Source: Sclerotinia nivalis
Lineage: Eukaryota; Ascomycota; Leotiomycetes; Helotiales; Sclerotiniaceae
DNA: 64,000 nucleotides
NCBI GenBank assembly: GCA_029531795.1
Contig: JAPEIS010000005.1
Span: 1,796,001 to 1,860,000 of the forward strand
Reading direction: 5' to 3'
Position numbers and translations under genes: made by a program. Of the stretch, positions 22,381-34,212 are shown piece after piece. The notes under the pieces were generated by a model. It was given only the letters and a program-made list of their open reading frames with translations. It was not told the DNA's origin and did no database searches. Numbering within the stretch: position 1 is the stretch's first letter; the number at the start of each line of letters is the position of its first letter.

Positions 22381-24299
22381 TCATTCAGTCCATGTGCGGC
22401 TCATGGCGGGAGCTGCCTGGTTGATTTTTTGAAGAGTCTGCGCCATCATTTTGATGCAGTCGCTCGCGTTTCTCAAATTGGTCATCCCGTTTGCACTCTT
22501 AGGATCATGCAATTGTTTTACAGCCTCCTGAAGTCGCTGTTCACTTTGATGATAAATCTCAATTAAGGAAGGTTGTTGGTTAACAACCGGGGGAGTTTTG
22601 ACTCTCTTAACGGCTTCCTTATCCGAGGTACTTGGCTCCGTAATGGCATCCTGCTTACGTTTCTTGGAGCCAGTGGCTGGCTTTTCTGTAGGTGGTGGGG
22701 ATCCACCGGCACTCCTGGATGTGCATGGGTCACTGTGCACACGCTTCATGTGGTCATAAAGGTTCCAGCGGCGTGGGAAACCATTGCCAGTGACGCCGCG
22801 CTCGCAGCCGTCATATTTGCAAAGGAATGGTTTATCCCCATGTCCATGCATGGCGTGGGCTTCTCTTTCATGGCGGAGTAAACAGGCCGTGGATGAAAAT
22901 TTGTTGTCCGCGCATGCAGCGATCTTGCAGCGGTATGGCTTCAAGTGAGAGTCGACAAATTTGCTGCAGGGTGAAACGGTTAGCTTGATAAACATTTTTA
23001 GAGGGAGTATATGGATCCTACTCGTAATTGCACTTGAGCTTCTCTGGCTTGTGTTGGCATGAGGAAGTTCCTTCCCACGGGCAGTGGTATAGTCCATCAG
23101 ATTTGGTGGTCACATTATGATATAAATGATGATCACGAGCTGAGTTATCAGCATCGAGACTAGAACGTCCCATCAACTTGAAGGACTCCTCTGGCATCTC
23201 GGTTCCTGGGACACGTCTGGCATTGGTGTCACTAGCAACTTTGGAAGCTCTTGGTCCCATTGGCTTCCTCATGGTTCTGTCGCCGGTCTTGTAAGGAGGT
23301 GAATCCATGAAATCTGGAAGGCCTTGAACATACCTTGGTGATCGGCCTTCAGTCGGGGAGTAATCCGGTGGGCTATTTATTGAAGACATCATTTGTGGTG
23401 GAAGAGTCCATGATTCATCGGCTTCTGGTGTGTGTGGTTTTGCGGATTCAAGTAAAGCAGCATCCCACATATCTGGAGATCCCATTATAGGGCTGTTGAA
23501 GAAAACCGAGTCTTGTGCGCTGTGGACATAACTAGAAATGGAGCTTGAAGCTGCTGTCATACTTGTAGGCAATCCATGACTACCGGGGAACATGTCAAAT
23601 CCTCTTGTTGTCAATGACAAAGTGGGTGGCTGCTGAAATCCACTGGTAACCGGCACTTGGTAATCATTCCCGGCTAATTCATCTCCCCCTGGGTACTGGA
23701 ATGTGCCGAATGTAGATTGAAGATCAAATTGTGCTGTTGGGGTATACAGAACAGAATTTGGTGGGCTAGCTGATCTACCTTTAACATCTGATCTTGCAGA
23801 AGACATTTGATATGGTGCCTGAGAGGCATTGGGATAGTATCCCATTGGCATAGACTCAGATGTCGATGCTGATTGGACTGTCCTTGATGATTCCTTAGAT
23901 GAGAAGCGAGTCATTTCCACCGACTCAAGATCAGTAGTCAAATCGGCGGGCCACCGTTGACTTATCATCTGAGCTACCGGAATGTAAAGAGAAGAATCAG
24001 AAAATCCGCTGGGTCCTTGGGAAGTAGAATCACGGGGTGGGTACTGTAAACCCTCACTTTTTCCGTTCCAGGATAATCCACTGTATTGCCCCTGGGTAGG
24101 TTCTGTATGACGTAAAGAAAATCCGGTTGTTCCGTGGAATGAAGTTCTTGAATGGAAACCGCTACACAAGATCTAGGTTAGTGTGATGTGCAAACGCTAT
24201 TGAAATAACCACAATTGCAAATAAAACAGAAAGAAAACAAATGAATCAAGACAACAGCATCCAGTGAGAGTCCTGTAGCAGTAATACGTTAGTTTTCAT
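22381..24299 (-). CDS. C2H2 zinc-finger protein, probable transcription factor
   Basis: Proposed exons: 24299-24288, 24172-23022 and 22963-22381 (1746 nt, 581 residues). The last intron (58 bp) joins KLKCNYD to KFVDSHLKPYRC. The first 350 residues are Ser/Pro/Gly-rich and disordered. The C-terminal part has Cys/His pairs: YHCPW..SSCQH; YRCKIAACADNKFSS followed by LLRHEREAH; and FLCKYDGCERG followed by WNLYDHMKRVH. The last two are C2H2 fingers with the HGHGDKPFLC linker of a conserved fungal family. A basic KKRKQD patch follows. The 12-nt first exon (ATG AAA ACT AAC) is an inference; the frame is open back to about 24172 without another ATG, so some upstream start is required. Confidence 0.78.
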
Positions 24300-27200
24300 C
24301 TTGAGAGAGTATAGAGGGGTATTCTACAGACCATGTGGGATTCGCCATGAGCATCCAATGGTCGATTCCGGGCAGTGAGGTCGCGGGCATCCAGGGCAAA
24401 TGGTTGAACATCCAGGGCAATAAACATGAACAAATGAGAAAGGGTGGTAGATCCTGGAAAGTCCTTGGCATCCATACGGGCTGGTGTTCCTTGTGATATA
24501 GTTGTCTCCATGGGTGGTTTTGTTGATTGAAAAATCCTTCTGCTCAAAAGAAAACAATAGTAAGGTTAGTTGATGCTCGACCGTGTTATAGGGGATTATT
24601 GTCAGACTTGCAGTCGACATCGAGTAGGTTACGTACTCAGTGGCATAATTGATGCCTGATGCTTTATAGAGCATCGTAACTGGCCGGAATAGCCAGTTAC
24701 TTCCTGTGATAGTTCCACGGAGTGTCGTTTGAGATAGTCATTCCACAAGCGGTAGTTGAATAGGAAAATAAATCCACGGTGTCCAATATGGGAAGCAGTT
24801 TGAAGACGAGTGATAGGTATCCTAATGCATGGAAGCTGCATGTAGAAACAATCTGGACAGTAGCTGGGAGTCGGTTGTCATCTGGCGCTGCACGCGGGTT
24901 GAAGGCTATTGCTGACGAGATGACCGGAAAGGTGTTCGATGCGCTCGCAGGATATGCGAGCCCCACATCTCGGAACTGTCGGCGAAGAGGTCCGTCTGAC
25001 TTCGGATACAACTAACAGGGCACCATGAAAAGAAATTGCTGTCTTGGGTCCATTGGAAATTCGGGTCCTTCCGGTGTATAAAGAGAAATTTGCAGTCTGA
25101 TGTCCATTTCGGGTAGGTATACTCACCCAAGACCGGAGGTCTCTTGTTTGATAGTTCATATTTTTGTTTGTCAGAATGCTCTTGAAACCTCAGAAGAGGT
25201 GAAGCATCCTGTCGCCGTGTGGATACACGGTAAGACCATCGAATATCCTGTGGGTTCCTGGAAAACTTGGGAAATCTGGATTTGTGCCTGGGGAATGTCC
25301 TTGGAACGTCCGGTATTATTGGAAATCTTGTGTCGTTAAATGAAAGGTACATGAATTTTCTGGGAACATAAAAATATCCGGGATTCTAGCAGTAAAAGCA
25401 AAAGCAAGCTCAACGCAACGCACAACAAGCAAAATAGAAAAAAACAATATACCTGGCGGATGCCTTCCTGGAATGTGATGGTGTGTCGAAGCCTGCCATG
25501 GTTTCCGGGAGAATGGTCAAAGTCTCCGTGCAAGTCATTTGGGATCCTTTTTTGAAGCAACGGCAGTGTGCTTTGTCGAATATGTTGCGGAACTATTTGT
25601 TGAGATACTACTCTTATGGCCACGGCCTTGTGGTATGAGCGAGAAATAATAACTGATGTTGATGATAAAGAACAATCCGGCTGGATGATCTCTGTTGGTA
25701 TGTTTGCAAGAAGGGCAAGCAAAACAAGTTGGGCAGCTTTAAAGGGGGGGGGGATCCGCAATATACAAGAACTGGAGTAAGGGCGTTGGATGTATGGTCT
25801 TGGGTGACACTCAAAGAGGCTGATTGAGATATGAGCAAGGTAAAGGATGAATGAGAATGGAAAGAAGAGAAGAGTTCGTCCAAGGTGGGGGAGGTTGGGC
25901 ACTTATGCTTTTCAATGGTAACCAAATTGAGGAGACAAGGTAAGAAACGCACGAAGCGAACAAAAACCAAGGATATGTGATATTAGTGAAAATGTGTGAA
26001 AGGACCAGGGCTAATTGATTTGTGGACGAGGGTGCTCCTGCCATGTGAGACATTGATGCGTTGTCTCTTCTTTAAATCGCTTTGCTCGTTTGAATTAGCC
26101 ACCACTTGATATCACTGGTTGGTTAAATGGTCACCCCTTCACGACTCACAAAAATTACGGGTATACCTTGCATTTTGAGTGAAAGTTCTCACACCTGCTT
26201 TGTTGATATCCTAGTATTTATTCTGTTTCTCTTAAAATAAATATGGGCCATTGATATGAATTACTGTATGACCCCTCCATTAACCAGGCTGTGTATGGAT
26301 GAAATGAACGGAATCTGCAGTAGATTTTCTCTACTTTTAGCTTGTGATACTATGAAAGTCTGTAAAGGCACGGAAAAAAAAGTGCTTTCTGTAAGGTTAC
26401 TTGGTCAGGGATAGAAATGGGATGACGACGTCCGCCGAGGAATATCAAAATGTGATAGATTCTTGAAAACGTGCATGCATAAGTACTTTAGTAAGTATTG
26501 AAAAGTATGTTATGAATGAAATGGTCGAAAAACTAAGCCATATTCAGTAAAAATGAGGTTATAAACAGGTTCGTGATCCTTATCACGGAGAGGAAAGGGA
26601 TCCCACTTGCCGTTTTCTCTTTCTGAACTCTAAACTTCCCGAGAAAGATTATGCAACATCAGGTTCATTCGACTAGACGTGAGGTCAAAAAAAGTTGTGT
26701 ATCATAACAAGCAACAACAAGCAAAGGGTATGTCTTTCCATAGGTCAGTGTCACTCTTTTCTAGCCTTATCAAATATTGGAACTTGGCAACATCAAAAAC
26801 GAGAAGGTAACATCATTCATTATTGATAATAAGATTATAATTTCGGCATTTATTCGAGAAATCCATGGAACACACTATCGTTCGTATTTTGGGATCGGTT
26901 GAATAGTTGTACCCTGAGCCGGACGGGTGAGCCCCGTACTCGCACTTGTCTATTGTTTGAAGTTTTGAGCGCTCAGAGCATGAACTAGAAGGTTTTCATT
27001 TGATTACATCTGACGATCTTTTCCTCCCACAACGTGAGATAATCCAGGGGATAGAAACTCTAAATTCTTGAAATGAAGATCATGATTCATCGTGCATCTT
27101 TTTTTAGTACGTACATCGCTTTGCAATTAGAAGGATGTATACATTCTGTATGATGAGCATAAAGGTGCGCGGAATGTCCTAGGAGTTTTCGGCAACTTTC

Positions 27201-28129
27201 CCACTTCAATCAAATGCACGCCCGGATGGGAAGATTGTGTAGCCATTAGCAAGCTTCTCTCGATGCGCTGGTCTCTGTGTGGTTGATTTGAAAATTGATT
27301 GGTATGTAATCTATTAGCTCTCCAGCTTTTTCCTGCAAGTTGTCGCCCCGTATCATCAATAGTTTCATTCACCTGGCCAATGGAAACTTTCTTTCAGCTG
27401 CACCAATTTCAAGCCTGCAAGCAATTCGTTACTGCACATATTACATGGATCGAACATGAAGCTGTCCGTCAATTTCTGATATGCGTATTCGCTGTCTGCC
27501 TGTACAGAGTAGTATTCAGTTTTGATCACACCATAGAAAGTCCATGAAGGAACTCTTTGCAAGGCGTTCATTAATTACAGATCCAGCATCAAGGGTTTCA
27601 AATTGCGAACACACGATGAGTCTTTCTCGTGCGGTCCTCTCCGCGGTACCTACTTTTTGTATGACATGATAATATCAAATTTGTGGTGGAGGCAATGAGG
27701 CTAAGAAGACAGAGACCTTCTCAATTGAACAAGGGCAGGTGCAAATTTTCTATTTTTCTCTGCGCGATTTTCAGCCTGGCGCCTGCGATATCCACTTTCA
27801 TGCTGGCCTGTCACTGTACGATGACAAAAAGTAAAAGAAATTTTATAAAGTTCAATAACAATCAGAGGTTTAGGCAGTACGGAGTATGTATGGAGCTACA
27901 AGTTTAAACTCCAGATTCGGAGCTTTTGGATAATGTCCTATGTTCCACTGCTTTATACACTTCAGGAACAGCACACAAGCAAGGTTCGGGATGGACAATC
28001 CCACGAATGTTACTTACCCTCACCGAGACGGTCCGAGGTTTTTATATTTCGATCATTCAGGCTATAATGCCCAAGAAAGTCTCTTAGTATTCCTGCTTTG
28101 AGGGAAAAGGTCACTCAGTTATCCCAAGA
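24300..28129. other. Long gene-free interval, possibly long leader of the C2H2 gene
   Basis: Nearly 4 kb with only short open frames. The part nearest the C2H2 gene (24300-26050) has several minus-strand frames (for example 25336-25902 and 25614-25970). They may be upstream ORFs in a long 5' leader or missed upstream exons. A G-run (GGGGGGGGG) lies at 25745. No motif-bearing protein was found. Confidence 0.45.
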
Positions 28130-28490
28130 ATTTTTCGGCATGGTTCATGTTGATCATACCAAGCAATATTATATGTTTAGACGCTGGAGGTTTCAATGCC
28201 TCAAGAAGGCTGAGCAGCTGTATTTCTTATAGCCAAGGTATTATGCAACAAGTTTTGCATGGCGTATTCCAGCATAGGTGTCACGGAAGTGCCCAAACTT
28301 CACACTGACTGGAAGCCATTGAACAAGATTTCAAGCCACGCGTCAGTTTCCATTCTAATAGGGCATTCGTTCGGGAGGGAGAAATTCACCTCAACCCTCG
28401 TTGTATACTTTGTGGTACAGACCGAGTAGATGGTCCAGACTCCGCTCACTCATGTTGCATGCGACTCATGATGCGAGAAGATTGATTAGA
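28130..28490 (+). pseudogene. Possible eroded gene fragment with a Cys motif
   Basis: Protein-like pieces occur in two plus-strand frames: GMVHVDHTKQYYMFRRWRF and CLKKAEQLYFL (28137-28230), then SQGIMQQVLHGVFQHRCHG, a stop, and LEAIEQDFKPR...AFVREGEIHLNPRCILCGTD (28232-28470). The last piece holds RCILCG. Internal stops prevent a functional reading. The family is not recognised, and the assignment as a former gene is an inference. Confidence 0.3.
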
Positions 28491-29448
28491 TCCAACTAAT
28501 CTGCATAATTCCGAACACGAAATATCACGCAATGGATAGCAAGCCTTGCTATCTCTCCATTGGCACGATTTCCGATGCGCTGACTGTGAGCTTCGCTAAA
28601 GTGCTGTGTAACGTTCAAGGTTAGCTTTTCTCAAACAAGACGTCAAGAGTGCTGCACGACGATAATATTCAAATAGTGAGCTCTCACTTGAGCCGCCAAC
28701 CTACAATTCAATTGGAAAATGACCCTCGTGTTTGAGCACGGCTGAGTGACCTGTAATCCGAGTCAGCTATCACTGGTCTATGAATCTTCGCAAATCAAAA
28801 CACAGCTTTCAGTCCTCAGCTGCTACGATTTCAATCACGTTGTACCGCCTCAAGTGAGTATCCGCACGATGCGTGGGTGAGGCGGTGAAGTGACACGAGT
28901 AGGTGCCAATATTAAGACACTACGAGAACTGAATGAAATATCTGAAATGCACTCAAAAAATGGTAGAGTTACACTAAGAAGAAATGGACACGGTAACCAG
29001 AAGATATTATACAAAAAGGCTGGCGTGAATATTGAGGATTAATAGTAATTGCTTGGTGTATTCCGCGGATAATAGATGATACGGACTTAGGCTGGAAAGG
29101 ACTGAGAATGAGTCAAACTAAGCAAATTAGATACGGGAAGATTAGACGTGTTTCGTGATGTTTTTACCGGAATACCTTGATCTTCAGAACGTATAACATT
29201 ATATCTTTGAGATATCATTTTCATTCATCACAAGTTCACTTACGCTTGAGCATCATGATAGGCTTCATGCTAGCTTCATTTCCTCATGACGCCACGCCGG
29301 GTTATCGATGGAGGGGCATCTTTATCACCACGTGACTGTTTCTTATCCAGTCTAGCCACGCGGGGTCCCAAGAGATTTTTCCACTCCACCGAATGTACTC
29401 CGTATGATCGCACAAACCAATAGGTAATTCCACATACATCCATCAATC
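28491..29448. promoter_or_regulatory. Upstream region of KTI12 with a CACGTG box
   Basis: No gene is seen. TTTATCACCACGTGA at 29321-29335 places a CACGTG E-box about 115 bp before the KTI12 start. The same 15-mer recurs upstream of the LETM1 gene (59110-59124). CACGTG is the known core for Cbf1/bHLH factors. Confidence 0.5.
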
Positions 29449-30490
29449 ATGCCGGTAAGTACGCTCTTCAAATACTTCCCCAATACCACTAACACTGCTA
29501 TTTTTCTGGCAGCTCATAATCTTAACCGGCTACCCTACCTCCGGCAAAACCTGCCGAGCCACTCAGCTCCGCGAATACTTCCTCGCGAAAATATCCTCCC
29601 TCCCTTCCAGTAGTCCTTCTTCCTCCCTTCGCGTCCACCTCATCTCAGATCATACCCTCGCCATCCCCCGCGAAGTATATAATCTCGAATCTAAATCCAT
29701 CAATGAGCGATCGAATAATGCGAGCGAGAAAGATGCACGGGCTACGATATATGCTGCGGTGAAGAGAGTGTTGAGTAATAAAGATGTGGTGATATTGGAT
29801 GGAGGAAATTATATTAAAGGCTGGAGATATCAATTATTTTGCGAGGCAAAGGCTATGCGGACGGGTTGCTGTGTTATGCATGTAGGGGTTCCTGCTGATA
29901 AAGCTAAGGAGGTTAATGATGCGCGTTTGCAACGAAAGAATACGTCACAGTCGGAACAGTCTGTGGATATCGCCGAGATTAGAGAGGAGGATAAAGCATA
30001 TGAAAAGGATAACTGGGAGAATCTGGTATTTCGATATGAAGAACCGAATGCGATGGTGCGTTGGGACTCTCCATTATTTACAGTTGTGTGGGAAGATGAA
30101 AACGTGCCCGGAGATGCTATCTGGGATGCTATAATCGGGGATGATTCTGAGGGGAAAAGAAAGATAGTTAAGCCGAATGCAGCGACAGTTGCAAAGGTTC
30201 ATAGTAGTGAGGGATTTCTATATGAGTTGGATAAAATTACCCAAACGGTACTCAATCGGATATTGGAATGGAGCAAAGATCACCCAGGAGAAGGAGGAGG
30301 AGAAGTCAGCGTAGGGGAAGACTCAAAGGGAGACGAACTGGTAGTGGAATTACCTGGAAATCCGGTAGGATTACCAGCGTTGCAGAGATTGAGGAGACAA
30401 TTCATAAGTTTGCAGAGGACGAATGCGGTGACCGTGGGGAGGATTAAGGAGACCTTCGTGAGATATCTGAATGATAGTTTTGAGGCTTAG
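29449..30490 (+). CDS. kti12: Kti12, Elongator-associated P-loop protein
   Basis: Two exons: 29449-29454 (only ATG CCG) and 29513-30490 (984 nt, 327 residues). The start exon is joined by a 58-bp intron (GTAAGT...GGCAG) to LIILTGYPTSGKT, a P-loop at residues about 7-15. Other family marks are the Walker-B-like VVILDGGNYIKGWRYQLFCEA, a Cys-rich RTGCCVMHVGVP strand, YEEPNAMVRWDSPLF and the C-terminal DKITQTVLNRILEW. Kti12 binds tRNA and Elongator and is needed for wobble-uridine modification (mcm5/ncm5). Human PSTK is a distant relative. The tiny first exon is easily missed, because the longest open frame starts inside the protein. Confidence 0.92.
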
Positions 30491-30731
30491 GTATTGTGGG
30501 CATTATTATGGCGTTTGGGAGGTTGGAAATGGATACCCTAGAAGTCAAATTAACTCGAAAAGTTATCACTTATCTGAACATCTCTCCGAAAAAATATCAC
30601 ATCATTTCTAACTGACGTATTTCCAGAAAAGTTTGCATGTGTAACATTAAGGGCCCAACGCCAAGGGTCCTATCTCCAATGGAGAGTTATTTCAGACAGA
30701 ACGGATATAACTGTATTTTTTTACAAAAAAT

Positions 30732-31700
30732 TTATGCATTGCCTTTAATCCATCCCGCCACCTGCTCGCCCCATTCCTCTCCTTCCCCACTACTCAAAGC
30801 CATTGGCGGACTAATATGATTATGACCTTGAATCTTAATAAGCTCAATCTTCTCTCCCCAAACTTCTTCTGCCAACTCGACAAAAGCGTCATTGGGCTTC
30901 AGAATCTCATCCACAGGATCCCACTCCGAATTCATAACCAACAATTTCGGAATTCCCAATTCCTCTCTTGATTTCTTACTTTCTCCTACTGCTCTCAACA
31001 ACCCATAAGGACATTTCGTTTTGATATTCTTATCACTCCCATAATACCGAGCTAACATCTCTTTTCGATCAACCCACACTTCATCGAAATTATACGGAAC
31101 TCCGATTTCGACAACTCCTTTCAATGACACATTAGAGTCTCCCTGCCACGATTTCCTCTCCTCTAGAAACCGAGGTTCGAGAAGATACGTGGCGATATGG
31201 AGGCCTCCTGCTGAATTACCCATCAGATACACATCTCTTTTATTTCCTTTGCCGTCTAATAGATCGGTTTGGGAGAGCCATTGGAGGACCGTCGATAGAT
31301 CTTCGCCTCCGCTAGGGTAGATGGCCCCTTCTCCACCGGTCTCGCTGTCCACACGTCGATAGTCGGGAATAATGGTTGTGATTCCTCGTTTTGAGAAAAA
31401 GGCGCCTAGGTTGTGATATACGAGGTTATCGAGGAATGGTATACCAAGGATTTTATCGCCGAGGGTGAGTCCGCCGCCGTAGAGGAAGATGAGTATAGGG
31501 GAGGAACTGGGGGTGCTGCTAGAGGGGTAGAGATCGAGGGTTTGGCGTGGGTGGGAACCATATGAGTGAGTGCTCCGGGGGACGGAGAGGATAGAGGTTT
31601 TGTTCTTTAGGAGATGGGGAGCCATGATTTTGATGGTGGGAAGGACGATTTCCATTATGGAGGTGCCGGTTGTGAGGGTGAGTTTCTTGAGTGCTTCCAT
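30732..31700 (-). CDS. Alpha/beta hydrolase (BD-FAE/carboxylesterase type)
   Basis: A single exon of 322 residues from MEALKKLTLTTG. An oxyanion-loop YGGGL lies at about 74-78, the nucleophile elbow GNSAGG puts Ser at about 163, and NSEWDPVDE with GHNHISP near the C terminus supply the likely Asp and His. The HGGG oxyanion motif is altered to YGGG. The family covers esterases and kynurenine-formamidase-like enzymes; the substrate is unknown. The frame stays open 75 codons upstream (to 31925), but that extension is irregular and I treat it as leader. It is convergent with kti12. Confidence 0.8.
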   Translation of the reverse strand: MEALKKLTLTTGTSIMEIVLPTIKIMAPHLLKNKTSILSVPRSTHSYGSHPRQTLDLYPSSSTPSSSPILIFLYGGGLTLGDKILGIPFLDNLVYHNLGAFFSKRGITTIIPDYRRVDSETGGEGAIYPSGGEDLSTVLQWLSQTDLLDGKGNKRDVYLMGNSAGGLHIATYLLEPRFLEERKSWQGDSNVSLKGVVEIGVPYNFDEVWVDRKEMLARYYGSDKNIKTKCPYGLLRAVGESKKSREELGIPKLLVMNSEWDPVDEILKPNDAFVELAEEVWGEKIELIKIQGHNHISPPMALSSGEGEEWGEQVAGWIKGNA

Positions 31701-33855
31701 GGTTGTGGATGTGATGTGAATCAATTTGACCGACGGGGTGAATCTAGATATAACGTGGTGTTGTGAAGTGAGATTGAAATGCTTTGTTATTGATACTATG
31801 TCCCGAACAACTTTCAACTTTGCGAGCAAGTAGAAGAACAGACAGATCGCTACTCGAGTATTACACAAATCCTGAAGCAATAAGAGTGCTTTTAGAATAA
31901 CTTTAATTGGTTTTAGTAACCACATAGGTGCCTACAGAAGCACGATCCTTTCGATCCACACACACATCTTCACCCAGTAAAACGAGTATATTCCCACTCC
32001 ATCCAACGTCCAATATCCACAGATCTCCACATCGGATTCATGTAAAATGCGATGCATCACTCGGTGCTCGGGTCGGACAGCAGAGGTAGGAACGGACAAT
32101 CTCGGACTTTTAGAATCTTCGTCGGAAAGTCTGTTAACCCCAGAAATTTGGGAACAATTCCCCATGGTGGGATATTGTGGGGGTTGCGGTAAGGTAGTTT
32201 ATGGGTTTTGGATGGACCCCTCATGCAGAGTCCACATTTTTATGTGGATGCTGTAGGGCCGTATCGCTGGTGGCTCTGCGGGGTGAAGCTCGGGGACTAG
32301 ACCATATATTTTTGTTTTGTTTTCTCATTTCGTCTCCTTCATGCCAGATTCTTTCACAAAGACCCTTCTTTCTTCTCATCTTCCGGTGTTCTTACCTTTC
32401 CATAGAACTAATTCAATTGATAAACATACCACAAAATGGCACCAATCCTCATCTCAAATTCCTCCCGGAAAAGCAACACGCTGTAACGAAACATGATATA
32501 TGAATAACACAAAAACTAATCTCTCTCTTCTCCAGAGGACAGTCCATCAATACCAAATCGCTTCTTCTCACATCGAGTTGGAAAGAATTCTTCCGCTTCA
32601 TAGGTGAACTATATTCCGGTCCCCTATTCACCACAAACGACAACCGCAATCACAGTAGTGAGAGCTATGTGCAGGACAGAAGAAAACAACAACGGATTTT
32701 CCATGTATGATATTCTGGAAAACTCTGTCATCCAAAGCATTCAATAGATAAGCCCAGTTCGCAGACACACTCATGCTATGTACTCAGTAGAAGGCTCCCT
32801 CAAATTAACCATTGGAGGAAAATAATTCATAGCACCGGAAGGAGAAACCATATTTGTGCGTGCGGGCACAAGGTCGTCGGATTTATGACGATGTATGCAA
32901 GAGTGTATGTTTGTGCCACTGGAGGGGAGGGGGTATTGAAGAGTTGTTGGGTGGGTTAGGAAGCGTACATGAGAATGTGACGGTACCGAATGAGATGGGG
33001 GGGGGGATGAGGGAAAGTTAAAGAATTGGAGGCAAAGTTGGGAGATTTGAGTTTGTAGATTTTGATGTATGATGAAAGCTCCATACCCAGTATATATATA
33101 ACGATGTTAAATTTGCGATGGAGATTAAAAATGAATTGAACTTTTAATCGTCACTTGATGACAGTTTAAAATGCTTCCAAACCACACTTTGGCACTCCAC
33201 GCTTTGTACTAAATCAGATCCCAAGCTATTTCAGTGAATTTCTGTAGTTATAAATTACCTCCTTCTTTCAACTCGTAAGCCAAGTTTCAAGAAGTAAGAA
33301 AAGTATATAAGTGTCGGTATATGATGTTAGAAAGCGGTAATAAAAATGTAAGATATACAAAAAACTATTTTTGTGATGAATCTCGTATAGTGATAAATTG
33401 TTGAGAACTCAGAAACACAAGGGGCTTGTAATAACCCAATTTGGAATCATTCTATCATGACCTTAAAAAAAAGATTGTTGAGAAGTCGAAATTTAAGCAT
33501 GGTGTTGGAGCTCACCGAAAGCCAGCTACCGGTGAGGTGAAGAGAACTATCCCCTGTGGCCCTTTCTGCTAGGCTTTTGGCATTTTATTTTGCTATTCAT
33601 AAGCGTAATCGCAACTTGGTTAATCAACATCAGGTTTGGATTGCTCTAGAAAAGAGAAACCTTTATTCATTTACAAACTTCGATCGTTTCTGCTATTTTC
33701 TTTCTCCAACATCAGAAAATTGAGCTAGCCTGAATGAAGACTAGTGTCGTATTTGTAATGTGCATTCAATTTGGAACATTTCATTGTTGAGAAGAATTCG
33801 AAAATCAAGGTATTTCTTGATATTCAGTGTTGAATGCCATCTTCACCTTAAGATC
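31701..33855. other. Intergenic region, no recognisable gene
   Basis: This is the promoter side of the hydrolase, followed by AT-rich DNA. A poly-G patch lies around 33000. Small minus-strand frames at 32449-32780 carry a hydrophobic stretch but no consistent gene model could be drawn. Confidence 0.5.
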
Positions 33856-34212
33856 ATGTCCGACTCGAAACATTCCTTAATTAAAGGTCCTCCACATCCA
33901 CCCCGATCAAATCCATTAACGTTGTCCTACACTCAGCCTGCCAGATCAAGAAATGAGGTATCAGTACGTGCAAGAGGTGATAGTATCCAAGGTTAGTTTC
34001 ACACGGTATTGTTAGATTCTATGCCATGATATTGAGCTTACTATCATTTCACAGTCGTGGAGTTTAATGGATTTGCAACTCCACAGCCATTTCTCGATCC
34101 ATCGATCATGCAGAAAAGGGCACAATTGGAACGAGAATGGAAGGTAAATCAGGAGAGGGTTAGAAGACAACAGTTTGAGACAAGCCAGGCGGAAGCTTTT
34201 TCTAGATCTTAA
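33856..34212 (+). CDS. Small two-exon hypothetical protein
   Basis: Exons 33856-33991 and 34055-34212 (294 nt, 97 residues). The 63-bp intron (GTTAGT...TTTCACAG) keeps the frame, joining RGDSIQ to VVEFNGFATPQPF. The protein is basic and hydrophilic, with a Pro-rich head and a helical tail (QKRAQLEREWKVNQERVRRQ). There is no signal peptide or known domain. An upstream in-frame Met at 33760 would add 32 residues. The intact frame across a canonical intron supports a real gene, but no family is recognised. Confidence 0.5.

Noticed and set aside
2801..24299. A biosynthetic gene cluster around the siderophore transporter
   Set aside because: No NRPS, hydroxylase or acyltransferase gene is present in the window; the neighbours are pseudogenes and unrelated regulators.
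31701..31925. 75-residue N-terminal extension of the alpha/beta hydrolase
   Set aside because: The composition is irregular and a Met with a normal family start follows; it is more likely an open leader.
32449..32780. Short minus-strand frames with a hydrophobic stretch
   Set aside because: No intron of plausible size links them into one frame, and none has a recognised motif.
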